DNA of 64,000 nucleotides from Desulfobacca acetoxidans DSM 11109 (GCF_000195295.1 NC_015388.1:1612001-1676000); one strand, 5' to 3'. Positions 34,352 to 44,619 are shown, counted from the stretch's first letter. Numbers and translations are program-made. The notes: generated by a model from the letters alone, not told the origin.

Positions 34352-34799
34352 ATACCACTGCTCCCAAAACTGGTTGTCATTACTTACAAATCACCCGCAT
34401 ACCATGAAAATGGCTATTGGTGGTTGATACTTGTCAGTCTATTTGCAAGTTGTCTTTTAACGGGGGCGGGATGCGCTTTGCTTTCCAGCCCTACAATCTA
34501 CAGTCTGCGCGACAGTTAACAGTCGTTGCTTTCCAATCCTACCAAATATAGAAAAATTCAGGTTTCTTATCCTGCTCGGGTCTGGTTGATTTTAGAATAT
34601 CCTCATTCCCCTAATCTTGCCAAGCAATCGGCCTTCAGCCTCCGACCATCGGCTTAATGAGGATAATCAGTAAAATACGCCATACCTGGCAATGTCTCGG
34701 CTTGCGAAATTGATTCCTCAAATATTTTGAGTGAAAGCTGTTGGCTCATTTCGGGAATAACCCTGGAAAGCCGAAATTATAACCCTATTTATTATATGC
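34352..34799. other. Long spacer inside the superoperon (map-infA)
   Basis: 448 bases, by far the largest gap in the ribosomal run. I find no open frame with support. On the minus strand two TATAAT hexamers (near 34782-34788 and 34795-34800) lie close to the map stop, neither with a good -35, so an internal promoter for infA-rpmJ-rpsM onward is possible but unproven. Confidence 0.5.
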
Positions 34800-35546
34800 T
34801 TATAATTTGCTCAAAATCAAGACGCCTTTTTCAGTGAGAGCAATGGTGTGTTCATAATGGGCCGCTAGACTGCCGTCTTTGGTGACTGCCGTCCAACCAT
34901 CGGGGAGAACGGATACCTGCCAATCTCCGGCGCTCACCATCGGCTCGATAGCCATAGTCATTCCAGCCTGTAAGACCGGCCCATGACCGGGAGGGCCATA
35001 ATTCGGGATCTGCGGATCTTCATGCAGGGCGCGTCCGATACCATGGCCGACGAAATCTCGGATAACCGAGAAACCTTCTTTTTCGACGGTTTCTTGAATA
35101 GCATGGGAGACGTCGCTCAAGCGGTGGCCGATACAGACCTGACCAATGCCGGCATACAGCGCCTCTTCGGTGGTAGCCATGAGCTTTTTGGCAGAGGAAC
35201 TTACCTCCCCCACCGGTACGGTGACTGCGGCATCTCCGAAGTAGCCGTCATACCGGACACCAAAATCTATACTGACCAGATCTCCCTCCTCCAGACATCG
35301 GTGAGAAGGGATGCCGTGGACAACTTCATCATTAATGGAAACGCAGACAGAGCGGGGATAACCCCGGTAATTCTTGAAAGCTGGCTTGACCTTGCGACGG
35401 CGGCAGATTTCTTCCGCTAAGATGTCCAACTCCAGGGTTTCCAATCCGGGTTGGATAATTGCGGCCATTTCTGCTAAGGCTTCAGCAACGATCTGATTGG
35501 CCACTTGCAATTTGCCAATTTCTAGTGGCGATTTAAGCTTAATCAT
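34800..35546 (-). CDS. map: Methionine aminopeptidase type I
   Basis: Removes the initiator Met from new proteins; 248 residues. Pita-bread-fold metal ligands are visible: SIDFGVRYDGYFGDAAV (two Asp), VGHGIGRALHEDP (His), TMAIEPMV (Glu) and YEHTIALT (Glu). Start 35546 gives the usual MIKLKSPLEIGKLQ opening; a TTG at 35582 with a nearby GGGGGA would add 12 residues and cannot be excluded. It follows adk, as in the spc operons of many bacteria. Confidence 0.95.
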   Translation of the reverse strand: MIKLKSPLEIGKLQVANQIVAEALAEMAAIIQPGLETLELDILAEEICRRRKVKPAFKNYRGYPRSVCVSINDEVVHGIPSHRCLEEGDLVSIDFGVRYDGYFGDAAVTVPVGEVSSSAKKLMATTEEALYAGIGQVCIGHRLSDVSHAIQETVEKEGFSVIRDFVGHGIGRALHEDPQIPNYGPPGHGPVLQAGMTMAIEPMVSAGDWQVSVLPDGWTAVTKDGSLAAHYEHTIALTEKGVLILSKL

Positions 35547-35605
35547 AGCGCTTTGATTGTTGGGGAAACCCTTGATGGCCAAGCGGTTTCCCCCGAAAAG
35601 TCTTA

Positions 35606-36253
35606 TTAGCCTAAGATACCAACAATCTTATTAAAGATGTCGTTAATGCCGCCTACACCCTTAATGGTCTGTAGCATGCCTTGTTTGGCATAATAATCGA
35701 TCAGGGGTTTGGTGGCCTGGTTATAGGTGGTTAAACGAGAGCGTACGGTAGCTTCATTGTCATCGTCGCGCTGATATAAGGGCGAACCGCATTTATCACA
35801 CACCCCTTCTTTTTTAGGAGGAGTGAATTTAATATGATACATCTGACCGCAATCCGCATTTTTACAGGTCCGGCGACCGGTGAGACGGGTAACCAGTGCT
35901 TCTTCGTCAACCTCGATGCTCAGCACATGGTCGATCTTGGAGCCCATCTTTTTTAAGGTGGCGTCCAGTGCCTCAGCCTGAGGTACTGTGCGCGGAAAAC
36001 CGTCCAGAATAAATCCTTTCTGGGCATCGGACTGTTTCAGCCTATCTTCAATGATGCCGATAACGACCTCATCGGGGACCAGCTTGCCGGCATCCATATA
36101 TTCTTTGGCCTTCTTGCCCATGGCGGTGCCTTCCTTGACCGCCGCCCGCAAGATGTCGCCCGTAGAGATCTGAGGAATCTTATACTTCTCAATTAAAAGT
36201 TTCGCCTGCGTTCCCTTGCCGGCGCCAGGGCCACCCAACAGAATCAGATTCAT
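35606..36253 (-). CDS. adk: Adenylate kinase (zinc-LID form)
   Basis: 215-residue enzyme balancing ATP, ADP and AMP. P-loop GGPGAGKGTQA at the N-terminus, AMP-binding DGFPRTVPQAEAL, and a long LID with four cysteines (TCKNADCGQMYH and VCDKCGSPL) that would bind a structural zinc. Placed between secY (212-base gap upstream) and map, in the usual order of the spc gene cluster. Confidence 0.97.
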   Translation of the reverse strand: MNLILLGGPGAGKGTQAKLLIEKYKIPQISTGDILRAAVKEGTAMGKKAKEYMDAGKLVPDEVVIGIIEDRLKQSDAQKGFILDGFPRTVPQAEALDATLKKMGSKIDHVLSIEVDEEALVTRLTGRRTCKNADCGQMYHIKFTPPKKEGVCDKCGSPLYQRDDDNEATVRSRLTTYNQATKPLIDYYAKQGMLQTIKGVGGINDIFNKIVGILG

Positions 36254-36419
36254 GCCTGCCTCCTTAAAAGACGATTTACGCTGCGCGGTAGCGCTGCTAC
36301 CCCACGCTTACCTACTTTCGCCAGATAGCTCGAAGGATCCAGCTAGGATATATCTTTATCCTTCAAGGGCGGTACATAATCAATAAACCTTACTGCCTAA
36401 AAACTGCGCTGAAACTCAA

Positions 36420-36448
36420 CCGAGACCTAAAAACCGGGATGGTCTCGG
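36420..36448 (-). other. Strong hairpin after secY
   Basis: Perfect 8-bp stem CCGAGACC / GGTCTCGG with a 13-base loop, 17 bases past the secY stop and inside the secY-adk gap. No T run follows on the transcribed strand, so it is not a standard terminator; it could be an RNA processing or stabilising hairpin. Confidence 0.55.
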
Positions 36449-36465
36449 ATTGGAAAAAAAAGTAT

Positions 36466-37779
36466 TTATCTCCGGGTGCGTCCGCCGATGCGCTTCTTCA
36501 TAAAGCCTTCGTAATGTCGGGTCAACATATGCGACTCTATCTGTCCTACCGTGTCCATGGCCACACCCACGACAATTAACAGGGCCGTGCCGCCGAAATA
36601 GAAAGGAACGTTAAATCGTTGCACGAGGACAGTCGGCATGACGCAGACAAAGGAGACATACAAAGCGCCGCCTAAGGTAATCCGGCTCAGGATGCGCTCA
36701 ATATAGTCGGAAGTCGGCTTACCGGGCCGCAGACCGGGGATATAGCCGCCATACTTTTTCATGTTTTCCGCCACATCAACCGGATTAAAGGTTACGGCGG
36801 TATAAAAGTAGCAGAAGAAAATAATGAAAATTACATAGAGAATTTCGTGTATTAAGGCTCCCGGGGAAATCAATTCCGTGGCTCTTCTCACCCAGTCCAC
36901 ATTGATAAAGGTGGCGATAGTGGCTGGAAACATGAGAATAGAGGAGGCGAAAATAGGGGGAATAACGCCGGCGCTGTTCACTTTTAACGGCAGGTGGGTT
37001 GTCTGCCCGCCATACATCCGACGTCCTACCACCCGCCGGGCGTATTGTACCGGTATGCGCCGCTGACCCCGCTCCATGAACACAATAAATCCGACCACGG
37101 CGATCATCAGAATCATAATGAGAAAGATCAGAATGATGCCGATTTCACCGGTCTTAACCAGTTGCATGGTATTGATGATGGCCGAGGGCATGCGGGCTAC
37201 GATGCCGGCAAAAATAATCAGAGAAATACCGTTGCCGATGCCGCGCTCAGTGATCTGTTCTCCCAGCCACATAATAAATGCGGTACCCGAAGTGAGGGTC
37301 AGGACCGTCATGAGGCGGAAGGCCCATCCCGGATGCAGTACTACCGGGACCCCGCCGCTTTCCATACCCATACCTTCAAGACCCATACTGATGCCCAGGC
37401 CTTGGATGGCGCTTAAAATTACGGTACCATAGCGGGTGTACTGTTTAATTTTCTTCTGGCCGGCTTCCCCTTCTTTATAGAGTTTGTCCAGGGCTGGTAT
37501 AACCACCTTCATCAGCTCCATAATAATGGAAGCGCTGATGTAAGGCATAATTCCCAAGGCAAAGACGCTCAGGCGCTCCAGGGCGCCACCGGAGAACATG
37601 TCGAACAATCCGAAGATTGTGCCGCGGTGGCGGGCGAAAAAGCTCATCAAGGCATCGGCGTCGATTCCTGGGGTGGGAATATGACAACCGATACGATAAA
37701 CGGCCAGGAGCAGTAAGGTGACTATGATCCGCCGTTTGAGCTCTGGTATTTTGGCGATGTTTTGCAGGCCGCCCAGCAA
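36466..37779 (-). CDS. secY: Preprotein translocase subunit SecY
   Basis: Channel-forming core of the Sec translocon in the inner membrane, 437 residues with about ten hydrophobic helices. GCHIPTPGIDADAL (plug region), MPYISASIIMELM, the VGRRMYGGQTTHLPLKVNSAGVIP segment cut in the large cytosolic loop (RRVVGRRMYGG), and MLTRHYEGFMKKR near the C-terminus are characteristic. It starts 1 base after rplO; the partner SecE is encoded at the far end of the same run. Confidence 0.97.
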   Translation of the reverse strand: MLGGLQNIAKIPELKRRIIVTLLLLAVYRIGCHIPTPGIDADALMSFFARHRGTIFGLFDMFSGGALERLSVFALGIMPYISASIIMELMKVVIPALDKLYKEGEAGQKKIKQYTRYGTVILSAIQGLGISMGLEGMGMESGGVPVVLHPGWAFRLMTVLTLTSGTAFIMWLGEQITERGIGNGISLIIFAGIVARMPSAIINTMQLVKTGEIGIILIFLIMILMIAVVGFIVFMERGQRRIPVQYARRVVGRRMYGGQTTHLPLKVNSAGVIPPIFASSILMFPATIATFINVDWVRRATELISPGALIHEILYVIFIIFFCYFYTAVTFNPVDVAENMKKYGGYIPGLRPGKPTSDYIERILSRITLGGALYVSFVCVMPTVLVQRFNVPFYFGGTALLIVVGVAMDTVGQIESHMLTRHYEGFMKKRIGGRTRR

Positions 37780-37780
37780 G

Positions 37781-38221
37781 TTAAATTACCTCGACGGCGC
37801 CGCCTTGGGCTTCGATCATTTCCCGGGCCTTGCCGCTGACCGCATGCAGCCGCACCGTCAGAGGGACAGTGACCGCACCATCGGCTAGAAGCTTGATGCT
37901 GCTGGCGCTTTTGGGAACGAGCCCGGCGTTTTTTAGGACCTCTTCATCAACCACAGTACCCGCCGGGAAGCGGGTTAGGTCCCGAAGATTGATGATGACC
38001 TGGGGTTTCCGGAAGATATTGGTGAATCCACGCTTGGGCAGACGCCGAATGATGGGCATCTGGCCGCCTTCGAAGGCAGGGCCGAGTTTGGCGCCGGAGC
38101 GCGACCTCTGCCCTTTATGTCCCCGACAGGCAGTCTTGCCATGTCCGGAACCGGTACCGCGGCCGACACGTTTTTTCTTATGTTTCGAACCCGGACAGGG
38201 TTGCAGTTCATCTAATCTCAT
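37781..38221 (-). CDS. rplO: Ribosomal protein L15
   Basis: 146-residue large-subunit assembly protein. The basic, Gly-rich N-terminal arm ([20 protein letters not shown]) and [17 protein letters not shown] are typical. It ends 1 base before secY and begins 6 bases after rpmD, so it is translated as part of a tight trio. Confidence 0.97.
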   Translation of the reverse strand: MRLDELQPCPGSKHKKKRVGRGTGSGHGKTACRGHKGQRSRSGAKLGPAFEGGQMPIIRRLPKRGFTNIFRKPQVIINLRDLTRFPAGTVVDEEVLKNAGLVPKSASSIKLLADGAVTVPLTVRLHAVSGKAREMIEAQGGAVEVI

Positions 38222-38227
38222 AAGTAC

Positions 38228-38425
38228 TTAACCTTCTCTGGACCTGGTGCGAACTTCTACCAAATGGGCGACTTGCCGAACCATGCCGCGGACAGCCGGA
38301 GTATCCTTGTGGCGGACGGTTTTAGAAAGTTTCGTTAAACCTAACGTTGTCAAGGTAATCCGCTGTCGCTCGGGTCTGCCGATGGGGCTCCGCTTTAAGG
38401 TGATCTCCAAAACCTGTTCTACCAT
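38228..38425 (-). CDS. rpmD: Ribosomal protein L30
   Basis: 65-residue L30: [19 protein letters not shown] and the [21 protein letters not shown] stretch fit the family. Start 38425 is the first ATG, with an AGAGAG-type weak ribosome site. A TTG six codons upstream is in frame but has no better site. Confidence 0.96.
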   Translation of the reverse strand: MVEQVLEITLKRSPIGRPERQRITLTTLGLTKLSKTVRHKDTPAVRGMVRQVAHLVEVRTRSREG

Positions 38426-38449
38426 AAGTTTCTCTCTTCTCAATACTGG

Positions 38450-38962
38450 CTAAGCCCTGATTTCTTCGAGAGCGCGGTTGCGTTTTTGGGCTATTTCTTC
38501 CGGACTGGCCAACTGTTTTAAAGCGTCGAAAGTGGCCTTCACGGCGTTATGGGGATTATTGGAACCCAGGCATTTGGTCAAGATATTCTGAATCCCGGCT
38601 ACTTCCACCACGGCCCGCACCGGTCCACCAGCAATGACGCCAGTTCCTTCGGAGGCCGGCTTTAACAGCACCTTGCCTGATCCAAATCTTCCCACTACCG
38701 TATAGGGGATGGTCGAATTTAAGATAGGTACCTTAATCAGGCTTTTTTTGGCGCGTTCCATGGCCTTGCGGATGGCTTCCGGCACTTCATTGGCCTTACC
38801 CAGACCGGCTCCAACCTGTCCCTGACCATCACCCACTACGACCAGGGCGTTGAAACTAAAACGCCGCCCACCTTTGACAACCTTGGCCACCCGGCTAATG
38901 TGTACCACCTTGTCAAGAAATTGTATTTCCGATGCCTCGCTCTCGAACAATGTTACCTCCAT
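38450..38962 (-). CDS. rpsE: Ribosomal protein S5
   Basis: 170-residue small-subunit protein important for decoding accuracy. Double-stranded RNA-binding-like fold: [40 protein letters not shown] and [15 protein letters not shown]. Position between rplR and rpmD is canonical; length is normal. Confidence 0.97.
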   Translation of the reverse strand: MEVTLFESEASEIQFLDKVVHISRVAKVVKGGRRFSFNALVVVGDGQGQVGAGLGKANEVPEAIRKAMERAKKSLIKVPILNSTIPYTVVGRFGSGKVLLKPASEGTGVIAGGPVRAVVEVAGIQNILTKCLGSNNPHNAVKATFDALKQLASPEEIAQKRNRALEEIRA

Positions 38963-39000
38963 AGACCCAACGGTCTAAAGAACTTTTAGGTTCCAGCCGA

Positions 39001-39369
39001 TTAAAAATCCAACCCGTGCTCTCGACAGCTATCGGCCAACTCTTTAATACGTCCATGATATAAAAAACCGTTGCGGTCAAACGCTACCTGGGAGATTCCT
39101 ATGGTTTTGGCTTTTTCTGCCAAAAGTTTTCCCACCATCCGAGCCGCTTCGGTCTTTTTCAGGGAAGTAGCCTCACTGCGGAGTTGCTTGCTCAGGGTGG
39201 AGGCGGCGATCAGGGTCTGTCCCTTTTGATCGTCAATGATTTGGGCATAGATATGCCGCGAGCTTTTAAAAACGGATAATCGGGGGCGCTCCGAAACTCC
39301 CAAGATATTCTTGCGAACCCGCCGCTTACGTTTTAATCTGGCCACCACTTTCGGGTTAGTCTGTCCCAT
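39001..39369 (-). CDS. rplR: Ribosomal protein L18
   Basis: 122-residue 5S rRNA-binding protein. [37 protein letters not shown] and the C-terminal [20 protein letters not shown] are diagnostic. Start 39369 is set by AAGGTAACAATC; 16 open codons upstream are unlike the family. A 207-base gap, unusually long for this operon, separates it from rplF. Confidence 0.97.
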   Translation of the reverse strand: MGQTNPKVVARLKRKRRVRKNILGVSERPRLSVFKSSRHIYAQIIDDQKGQTLIAASTLSKQLRSEATSLKKTEAARMVGKLLAEKAKTIGISQVAFDRNGFLYHGRIKELADSCREHGLDF

Positions 39370-39576
39370 GATTGTTACCTTATCTACCAAAACTCTGTCA
39401 TGGCCGCTAGCGGCCACCCGTTCCCTCCCATTGCTGAGGGGCTGCCATTGTTATCGCGGGTTACCTGCTAACTTATAATTATTAGTTATTACTTCCAAAT
39501 TACCAACACCCGGCAATACTGCCGTGTGTAGGGGCGGGCTATTTGATTCGACCTCAAACTGTCCGCCGGTTCATGA

Positions 39577-40116
39577 TTAACGTCCGCCAGCTTTTCCCAC
39601 TTTGCGGCGGATAACTTCGTCGGCGTACTTAATGCCCTTGCCTTTATAAGGTTCCGGCGGCCGCATCTGTCGAATAACTGCTGCCGTCTGTCCTAAAGAT
39701 TCCTTATCAGCCCCTTCGAGGATCAGACGGTTGGTTTTTTCGACCTTGGCGGTAATGCCGGTTGGTAATCTGTACTCAATAGGATGGGAATAGCCCAGAC
39801 TAAAGAGTAGATGGTCGCCTTTATCTTCCACTTTATAGCCGGTACCCACGATTTCAAGCGTTTTGAGGAAGCCGGTGCTGACGCCGGTAATCATATTGGC
39901 TACGAGGGTGCGTTCCAATCCCCAATAACGCCAATATGATTTATTATCATCCCTCAATAAGACCTTTAATTCGGTGGGGGTTATTTCTAAATCCACCAGA
40001 GGGTGAAGGTGCCGCGCCAATGTTCCCTTGGGCCCTTTAACGGTGAGAGAACCGTTGTCGTAGTTCACCTTGACTTCTTTGGGCAGAGGGATAGGTTGTT
40101 TGCCGATGCGAGACAT
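39577..40116 (-). CDS. rplF: Ribosomal protein L6
   Basis: 179-residue protein with two similar domains near the factor-binding site of the 50S subunit. MSRIGKQPIPLPKEVKVNY and the C-terminal MRPPEPYKGKGIKYADEVIR are characteristic. Follows rpsH by 62 bases. Confidence 0.97.
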   Translation of the reverse strand: MSRIGKQPIPLPKEVKVNYDNGSLTVKGPKGTLARHLHPLVDLEITPTELKVLLRDDNKSYWRYWGLERTLVANMITGVSTGFLKTLEIVGTGYKVEDKGDHLLFSLGYSHPIEYRLPTGITAKVEKTNRLILEGADKESLGQTAAVIRQMRPPEPYKGKGIKYADEVIRRKVGKAGGR

Positions 40117-40178
40117 ATTAATATTTCCTTTTCACGGCCATGCCACCAGATTTGGCAATAACGCCGCGGCTGGCTTTC

Positions 40179-40577
40179 CTACCAGATGTTGCATAGGACC
40201 TCACCGCCGACACCTTGTTGACGTGCCTCCCGGTCAGTAAGGATTCCTTTGGAGGTTGACACGATCGCGACGCCAAGCCCACCCAGAACTTGTATAATGC
40301 CATCTTTCGGGGCATACACGCGGCGGCTTGGCTTGCTGATCCGCTTCAGACCGTTAATCAGCGGCTTGCTTGATCTGTCGTATTTTAAATAAACCCGCAG
40401 CACACCTTGTTTTTTGTCCTTGATAATCTTGAAATTCTTAATATAGCCCTCTTCTTTGAGAAGGCGCGCCACGCTGATCTTCATCCGGGATGCGGGAATA
40501 TCGACTTTATCAAATCTCGCCGCCCCCGCATTGCGGATCCTGGTCAACATGTCCGCTAGGGGATCGGTAAGGCCCAT
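40179..40577 (-). CDS. rpsH: Ribosomal protein S8
   Basis: 132-residue primary 16S rRNA-binding protein and, in some bacteria, the spc-operon repressor. [23 protein letters not shown] and the C-terminal [20 protein letters not shown] followed by VLCNIW are family marks. No S8-like operator was recognised upstream of rplE. Confidence 0.97.
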   Translation of the reverse strand: MGLTDPLADMLTRIRNAGAARFDKVDIPASRMKISVARLLKEEGYIKNFKIIKDKKQGVLRVYLKYDRSSKPLINGLKRISKPSRRVYAPKDGIIQVLGGLGVAIVSTSKGILTDREARQQGVGGEVLCNIW

Positions 40578-40690
40578 AATGTTTGACTCCTATTTGCCAG
40601 AGGTAATTGCCAAGATTAACTTTCAATGCTGCCCGGCTGCTTTACCGACTGCCCGTGGAAAATCCATGATGCTTTTCGGTCAACCGTATC

Positions 40691-40876
40691 CTACCAACTT
40701 GATTTAATGACCCCTGGTATTTCCCCCTTGAGGGCCAGTGACCGGAAGCAGAGTCGGCAGATGCCAAATTTCCGAATGTAAGCTCGCGGCCGGCCGCACA
40801 AAGGGCAGCGATTATATTTCCGGACACTGAATTTCGGTTCCCGCTTCGCCTTGGCAATGATAGATTTTTTTGCCAC
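40691..40876 (-). CDS. rpsZ: Ribosomal protein S14, zinc-binding type Z
   Basis: 61-residue S14 of the short zinc type: Cys24, Cys27, Cys40 and Cys43 ([20 protein letters not shown] then C). The longer zinc-free S14 is about 100 residues, so the length also supports type Z. Lies between rplE and rpsH as usual. Confidence 0.97.
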   Translation of the reverse strand: MAKKSIIAKAKREPKFSVRKYNRCPLCGRPRAYIRKFGICRLCFRSLALKGEIPGVIKSSW

Positions 40877-40889
40877 TCAAGTCTCCTTA

Positions 40890-41429
40890 CTAACTTCTGA
40901 AAGGCATTCCCAACCGCCTGAGAAGGAATTTTGCTTCCTCATCCGTAGGGGCAGAGGTGACGATAGTTATATTCATTCCTTTAATCTTATCAATCTTATC
41001 ATAATCGATCTCTGGAAAGATGATCTGCTCTTTGATTCCCAGGGTATAGTTGCCCCGACCATCAAAGGCCTTATCAGACACGCCCCGAAAATCGCGTACC
41101 CTCGGAAGGGCGATATTCATCAGCCGATCCAAAAACTCAAACATCTTATCTCGCCGTAGGGTAACCATGACGCCGATAGGCATACCCTCTCTCAACTTGA
41201 AGGCGGCGATAGACCTGCGGGCCCGGGTAATGACTGGTTTCTGGCCGGTAATGGCCGCCAGTTCAGCACTGGCGGAGTCCAAAATCTTGATATTTTGCGT
41301 TGCCTCGCCCAGCCCCATATTAACCACGATTTTTTGGAGCCGCGGCGCCTGCATCACGCTTTTATACCGGAACTCCTGGATCATTGCCGGAATACATTCT
41401 TTTTGATAAAAATCGTATAACCGCGCCAT
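40890..41429 (-). CDS. rplE: Ribosomal protein L5
   Basis: 179-residue 5S rRNA-binding protein of the central protuberance. [55 protein letters not shown] and the [14 protein letters not shown] end are typical. It starts 8 bases after rplX. Confidence 0.97.
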   Translation of the reverse strand: MARLYDFYQKECIPAMIQEFRYKSVMQAPRLQKIVVNMGLGEATQNIKILDSASAELAAITGQKPVITRARRSIAAFKLREGMPIGVMVTLRRDKMFEFLDRLMNIALPRVRDFRGVSDKAFDGRGNYTLGIKEQIIFPEIDYDKIDKIKGMNITIVTSAPTDEEAKFLLRRLGMPFRS

Positions 41430-41437
41430 ACTGTTTC

Positions 41438-41788
41438 TTACCCTTCGATCAGTTCACCGCACTTGCAACAGGTGCGTACCCATTTGCCGTCAGCGGTCTG
41501 AGTCTTTTTGATCCGAGTGGCCTCGGTGCATTTTCCACAGATAAGCTTAACGTTGGAGATATGCAGGGGGGCTTCTTTTTCGATGATGCCCCCTTGACCG
41601 GTGGTTGGGCTCGGTCGGGTGTGGCGTTTAATCATGTTAATCTTCTCCACCAGGACCCGGTTCTTATCTCGCAGGACTTTGAGGACCTTGCCGGTCTTGC
41701 CTTTTTCTTTGCCGGCGATCACTTCGACTTTATCATTCTTTTTGATGCGGATGATAATTTCTGTTTCTATCGGTTTTTTTTTGGCCAT
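41438..41788 (-). CDS. rplX: Ribosomal protein L24 with C-terminal zinc ribbon
   Basis: 116-residue assembly initiator protein. The KOW domain is [20 protein letters not shown], followed by [11 protein letters not shown]. The C-terminus carries CxxC pairs, Cys84/Cys87 (ICGKC) and Cys107/Cys110 (CCKC), a zinc-ribbon extension present in some lineages but not in E. coli L24. Confidence 0.97.
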   Translation of the reverse strand: MAKKKPIETEIIIRIKKNDKVEVIAGKEKGKTGKVLKVLRDKNRVLVEKINMIKRHTRPSPTTGQGGIIEKEAPLHISNVKLICGKCTEATRIKKTQTADGKWVRTCCKCGELIEG

Positions 41789-41796
41789 CTGAGCAC

Positions 41797-42165
41797 CTAT
41801 AACACCTCTGGGGCCAGGGAGATGATCTTCATAAATTTCTTGGCCCGCAGTTCCCGCGCCACCGGGCCGAATATACGCGTGCCGATGGGCTCACCCTGTG
41901 GATTAATCAATACTGCCGAATTATCGGAGAATCTGATATACGAACCATCGGGTCGGCTGGTTTCCTTGATAGTCCTTACCACTACCGCCCGTTTGACGTC
42001 GCCCTTTTTAACTTTGGAATTGGGCAGGGCTTCTTTTACGGCTACTACAATGATATCACCGACGCAGGCATAGCGTCGTCTGGTGCCTCCCAAAACCCGA
42101 ATGCACTGCAACTGCTTGGCGCCGGAATTGTCTGCGACATTTAACGTTGTGTGTACTTGAATCAT
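41797..42165 (-). CDS. rplN: Ribosomal protein L14
   Basis: 122-residue protein at the subunit interface. [40 protein letters not shown] and the conserved [11 protein letters not shown] block are diagnostic. It starts 87 bases after rpsQ and is followed closely by rplX. Confidence 0.97.
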   Translation of the reverse strand: MIQVHTTLNVADNSGAKQLQCIRVLGGTRRRYACVGDIIVVAVKEALPNSKVKKGDVKRAVVVRTIKETSRPDGSYIRFSDNSAVLINPQGEPIGTRIFGPVARELRAKKFMKIISLAPEVL

Positions 42166-42252
42166 AGCCGACCTTTACTCTCCGAGCTGATCCGCCACAG
42201 AGGGTTCGAAGGCTCAGATGAGATGTTGTTATTTTATCCAAAACCCGCAAAT

Positions 42253-42513
42253 TTATAGGGCTTTCTCGAGTATTTCTTTTATCCGCCAGCGTTTGTCCCG
42301 ACTTAAAGGGCGAGATTCAATAATCAGCACCTTGTCGCCGACGCCGCATGCGTTATTTTGATCGTGGGCTTTGAATTTTTTCCGCCGTTTTACTGTCTTA
42401 TGATAGACAGGGTGACGGACTAACCGTTCGACGCGAACGACCACGGTTTTGTCCATCTTGTCGCTGACGACAACGCCGGTTAAAGTTTTTCGGTTACCTC
42501 GTTCTTGATCCAT
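42253..42513 (-). CDS. rpsQ: Ribosomal protein S17
   Basis: 86-residue OB-fold 16S-binding protein. [19 protein letters not shown] and [18 protein letters not shown] are the S17 signature. Start 42513 is the first ATG giving the normal opening; a GTG nine codons upstream is in frame, and the ribosome site before either is weak. Confidence 0.96.
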   Translation of the reverse strand: MDQERGNRKTLTGVVVSDKMDKTVVVRVERLVRHPVYHKTVKRRKKFKAHDQNNACGVGDKVLIIESRPLSRDKRWRIKEILEKAL

Positions 42514-42561
42514 GTCTCTTCTCTCAGAAATTTCCAACACTGTCTCATGGATGGCGTTGGT

Positions 42562-42750
42562 CTATATCGACTTTTCCCTCAGCACTGTCTTCAATCGGGC
42601 CAAATCCCGACGCGATTCACGCAGGCGAGCCGAATTGCTGAGCTGCTGGCTGGCGAGCTGAAACTTCAGATTGAAGAGCTCTTCTTCCAATTCCTTCATC
42701 TTGGCCAACAATTCTTCGCCGGTAAGTTCTCGCAAGTCTGCGGCTTTCAT
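42562..42750 (-). CDS. rpmC: Ribosomal protein L29
   Basis: 62-residue helical protein near the tunnel exit. The opening [20 protein letters not shown], the [15 protein letters not shown] core and the [11 protein letters not shown] end match L29. Its start overlaps the end of rplP by 4 bases. Confidence 0.97.
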   Translation of the reverse strand: MKAADLRELTGEELLAKMKELEEELFNLKFQLASQQLSNSARLRESRRDLARLKTVLREKSI

Positions 42751-43160
42751 GTGTCCTCCCGGATGACAAATCTGGTTTTGATCGGGAGTTTATGACTGGC
42801 CAGACGCAGAGCCTCGCGCGCCACCTCTTCCGGGATGCCTTCCATTTCGTACAAAATCCGCCCTGGCCGGATTACTGCCAGCCAGCCTTCCGGGCTGCCC
42901 TTGCCCTTGCCCATCCGGGTTTCCGCCGGTTTTCGGGTAAAGGGTTTATCGGGGAAAATCCTGATCCAGATCTTGCCGCCGCGCTTAATGTATCGTGTCA
43001 TGGCTATACGGGCTGCTTCAATCTGTTGGGCAGTCAGATAACCGCAATCCTGGGCTTGTAGACCGAAAGCGCCAAAGGCTACCTTATTACCGCGGGTGGC
43101 CTGACCTCTCATTCGCCCCTTTTGTTGTTTCCGGTAACGTACTCGTTTTGGACTTAACAT
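42747..43160 (-). CDS. rplP: Ribosomal protein L16
   Basis: 137-residue protein organising the A-site region of the 50S subunit. [40 protein letters not shown], and [20 protein letters not shown] are the standard marks. It overlaps rpmC and follows rpsC by 35 bases. Confidence 0.97.
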   Translation of the reverse strand: MLSPKRVRYRKQQKGRMRGQATRGNKVAFGAFGLQAQDCGYLTAQQIEAARIAMTRYIKRGGKIWIRIFPDKPFTRKPAETRMGKGKGSPEGWLAVIRPGRILYEMEGIPEEVAREALRLASHKLPIKTRFVIREDT

Positions 43161-43195
43161 AAGATTTTACCATCCTTGTGGACGCAGACTGGCAC

Positions 43196-43846
43196 TCAGT
43201 AGTTGAGCCGGTCCTCCGACAGGATCTCCCCTTTGAAAATCCAGGCCTTTATACCGATGACGCCGTAGGTTGTCCTCGCTTCGGCAACGCCGTAGTCAAT
43301 ATCAGCCCGCAGCGTATGAAGAGGTACCCGTCCTTCCCGGTACCACTCCCGGCGTGCCATTTCAGCCCCGCCCAGACGTCCGGCGACTCGCACTTTGATG
43401 CCTTGGGCACCAAATTTCATTGCCTGACCGACAGCCTTTTTCATCGCCCGGCGGAAAGCTACCCGTCTTTCCAATTGTAAGGCGATATTTTCCGCCACCA
43501 ATTGCGCATTAAGTTCGGGCTTGCGGACTTCGTGGATATCCACGATTAATTCCCGGCCGATTAATCTTTGTAATTTCTGGCGGAGTTCTTCGATTTTTTT
43601 GCCTTTTTGACCGATGACGATGCCAGGCCGAGAGGTATGGATCTTCATCTTAACCTTATTGGCCGCCCGCTCAATATCAATGGCGGCAATCCCGGCTCCT
43701 TGAAGTTCCTTCTCATTTTTAATGAACTTGCGAATTTTTTGGTCTTCTAATAAAAGATCAGAGTAATTTTTCCGAGCAAACCAATAGGAATGCCAGCGTC
43801 GGTAACTGCCCAAACGGAACCCGACTGGATGAACTTTCTGTCCCAA
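43196..43846 (-). CDS. rpsC: Ribosomal protein S3
   Basis: 216-residue head protein at the mRNA entry site. [20 protein letters not shown], the KH-domain loop [14 protein letters not shown] and the C-terminal [20 protein letters not shown] are characteristic. The order rplV-rpsC-rplP is the usual S10-operon order. Confidence 0.97.
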   Translation of the reverse strand: MGQKVHPVGFRLGSYRRWHSYWFARKNYSDLLLEDQKIRKFIKNEKELQGAGIAAIDIERAANKVKMKIHTSRPGIVIGQKGKKIEELRQKLQRLIGRELIVDIHEVRKPELNAQLVAENIALQLERRVAFRRAMKKAVGQAMKFGAQGIKVRVAGRLGGAEMARREWYREGRVPLHTLRADIDYGVAEARTTYGVIGIKAWIFKGEILSEDRLNY

Positions 43847-43901
43847 GCGCTCCTCCCGCTGCCAATGCCGCCCTAAGGCTTTATGGGCAGATATCTATCT
43901 G

Positions 43902-44234
43902 TTATTTCTCGTCCAACACCACGGTAATGTGGCTGGTGCGTTTAACGATTCGATTGACTCGCCCCATGGCCCTCGACATAAAACGTTTTAATGAAGGCCC
44001 GCCGTCGACATATGCCCTTTTGATAAAGAGGCTATCGACGTCGACTTGGGAACGTTGACTGGCGTTGGCCACTGCCGATTCCACCAACCGGCGAACGAGG
44101 CGAGCCGCTTTTTTGGGAATGAATTGTAATGCCCCCAATGCTTCGTCAACTTTTTTGTCCTTGATAGCCCGGGTGACGAGCCGAACTTTTTGGGGCGAGA
44201 TATGAACGAATTTTGCTTGAGCTCGAATTTCCAT
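43902..44234 (-). CDS. rplV: Ribosomal protein L22
   Basis: 110-residue protein lining the exit tunnel; its loop is a known macrolide-resistance site. Opening QAKFVHISPQKVRLVTRAIK and the loop region GPSLKRFMSRAMGRVNRIVK with RTSHITVVL are typical. Length is normal. Confidence 0.97.
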   Translation of the reverse strand: MEIRAQAKFVHISPQKVRLVTRAIKDKKVDEALGALQFIPKKAARLVRRLVESAVANASQRSQVDVDSLFIKRAYVDGGPSLKRFMSRAMGRVNRIVKRTSHITVVLDEK

Positions 44235-44268
44235 AAATAACCTATAAGATGAGCACTGCCGGCTGCCG

Positions 44269-44553
44269 TTATTTGCCTTTGACTTTGGTCTTTTTGGCGC
44301 CAGCGTGGCCGTAATACGTGCGCGTCGGTGAGAATTCTCCCAACTTGTGGCCCACCATGTTTTCCGTAACGAAAACCGGGATGAACTTTTTGCCGTTGTG
44401 TACGGCCAGGGTCAACCCGACAAAATCCGGTGTGATAGTCGAACGCCGGGACCACGTCTTAATCACTCTGCGGTCCTGGGTGTCTTTGGCCTTTAGAACT
44501 TTGACAAGCAAGCTCTCTTGAACATAAGGGCCTTTTTTTAGTGAACGCGGCAC
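44269..44553 (-). CDS. rpsS: Ribosomal protein S19
   Basis: 94-residue head protein. [40 protein letters not shown] and [19 protein letters not shown] are diagnostic. It follows rplB and precedes rplV. Confidence 0.97.
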   Translation of the reverse strand: MPRSLKKGPYVQESLLVKVLKAKDTQDRRVIKTWSRRSTITPDFVGLTLAVHNGKKFIPVFVTENMVGHKLGEFSPTRTYYGHAGAKKTKVKGK

Positions 44554-44619
44554 GTTTCCTCCATCTCAAAACAGCAGCTCAAAAAACTTCCAAGGTTTCC
44601 GTTTCTCATTTTTAACATA

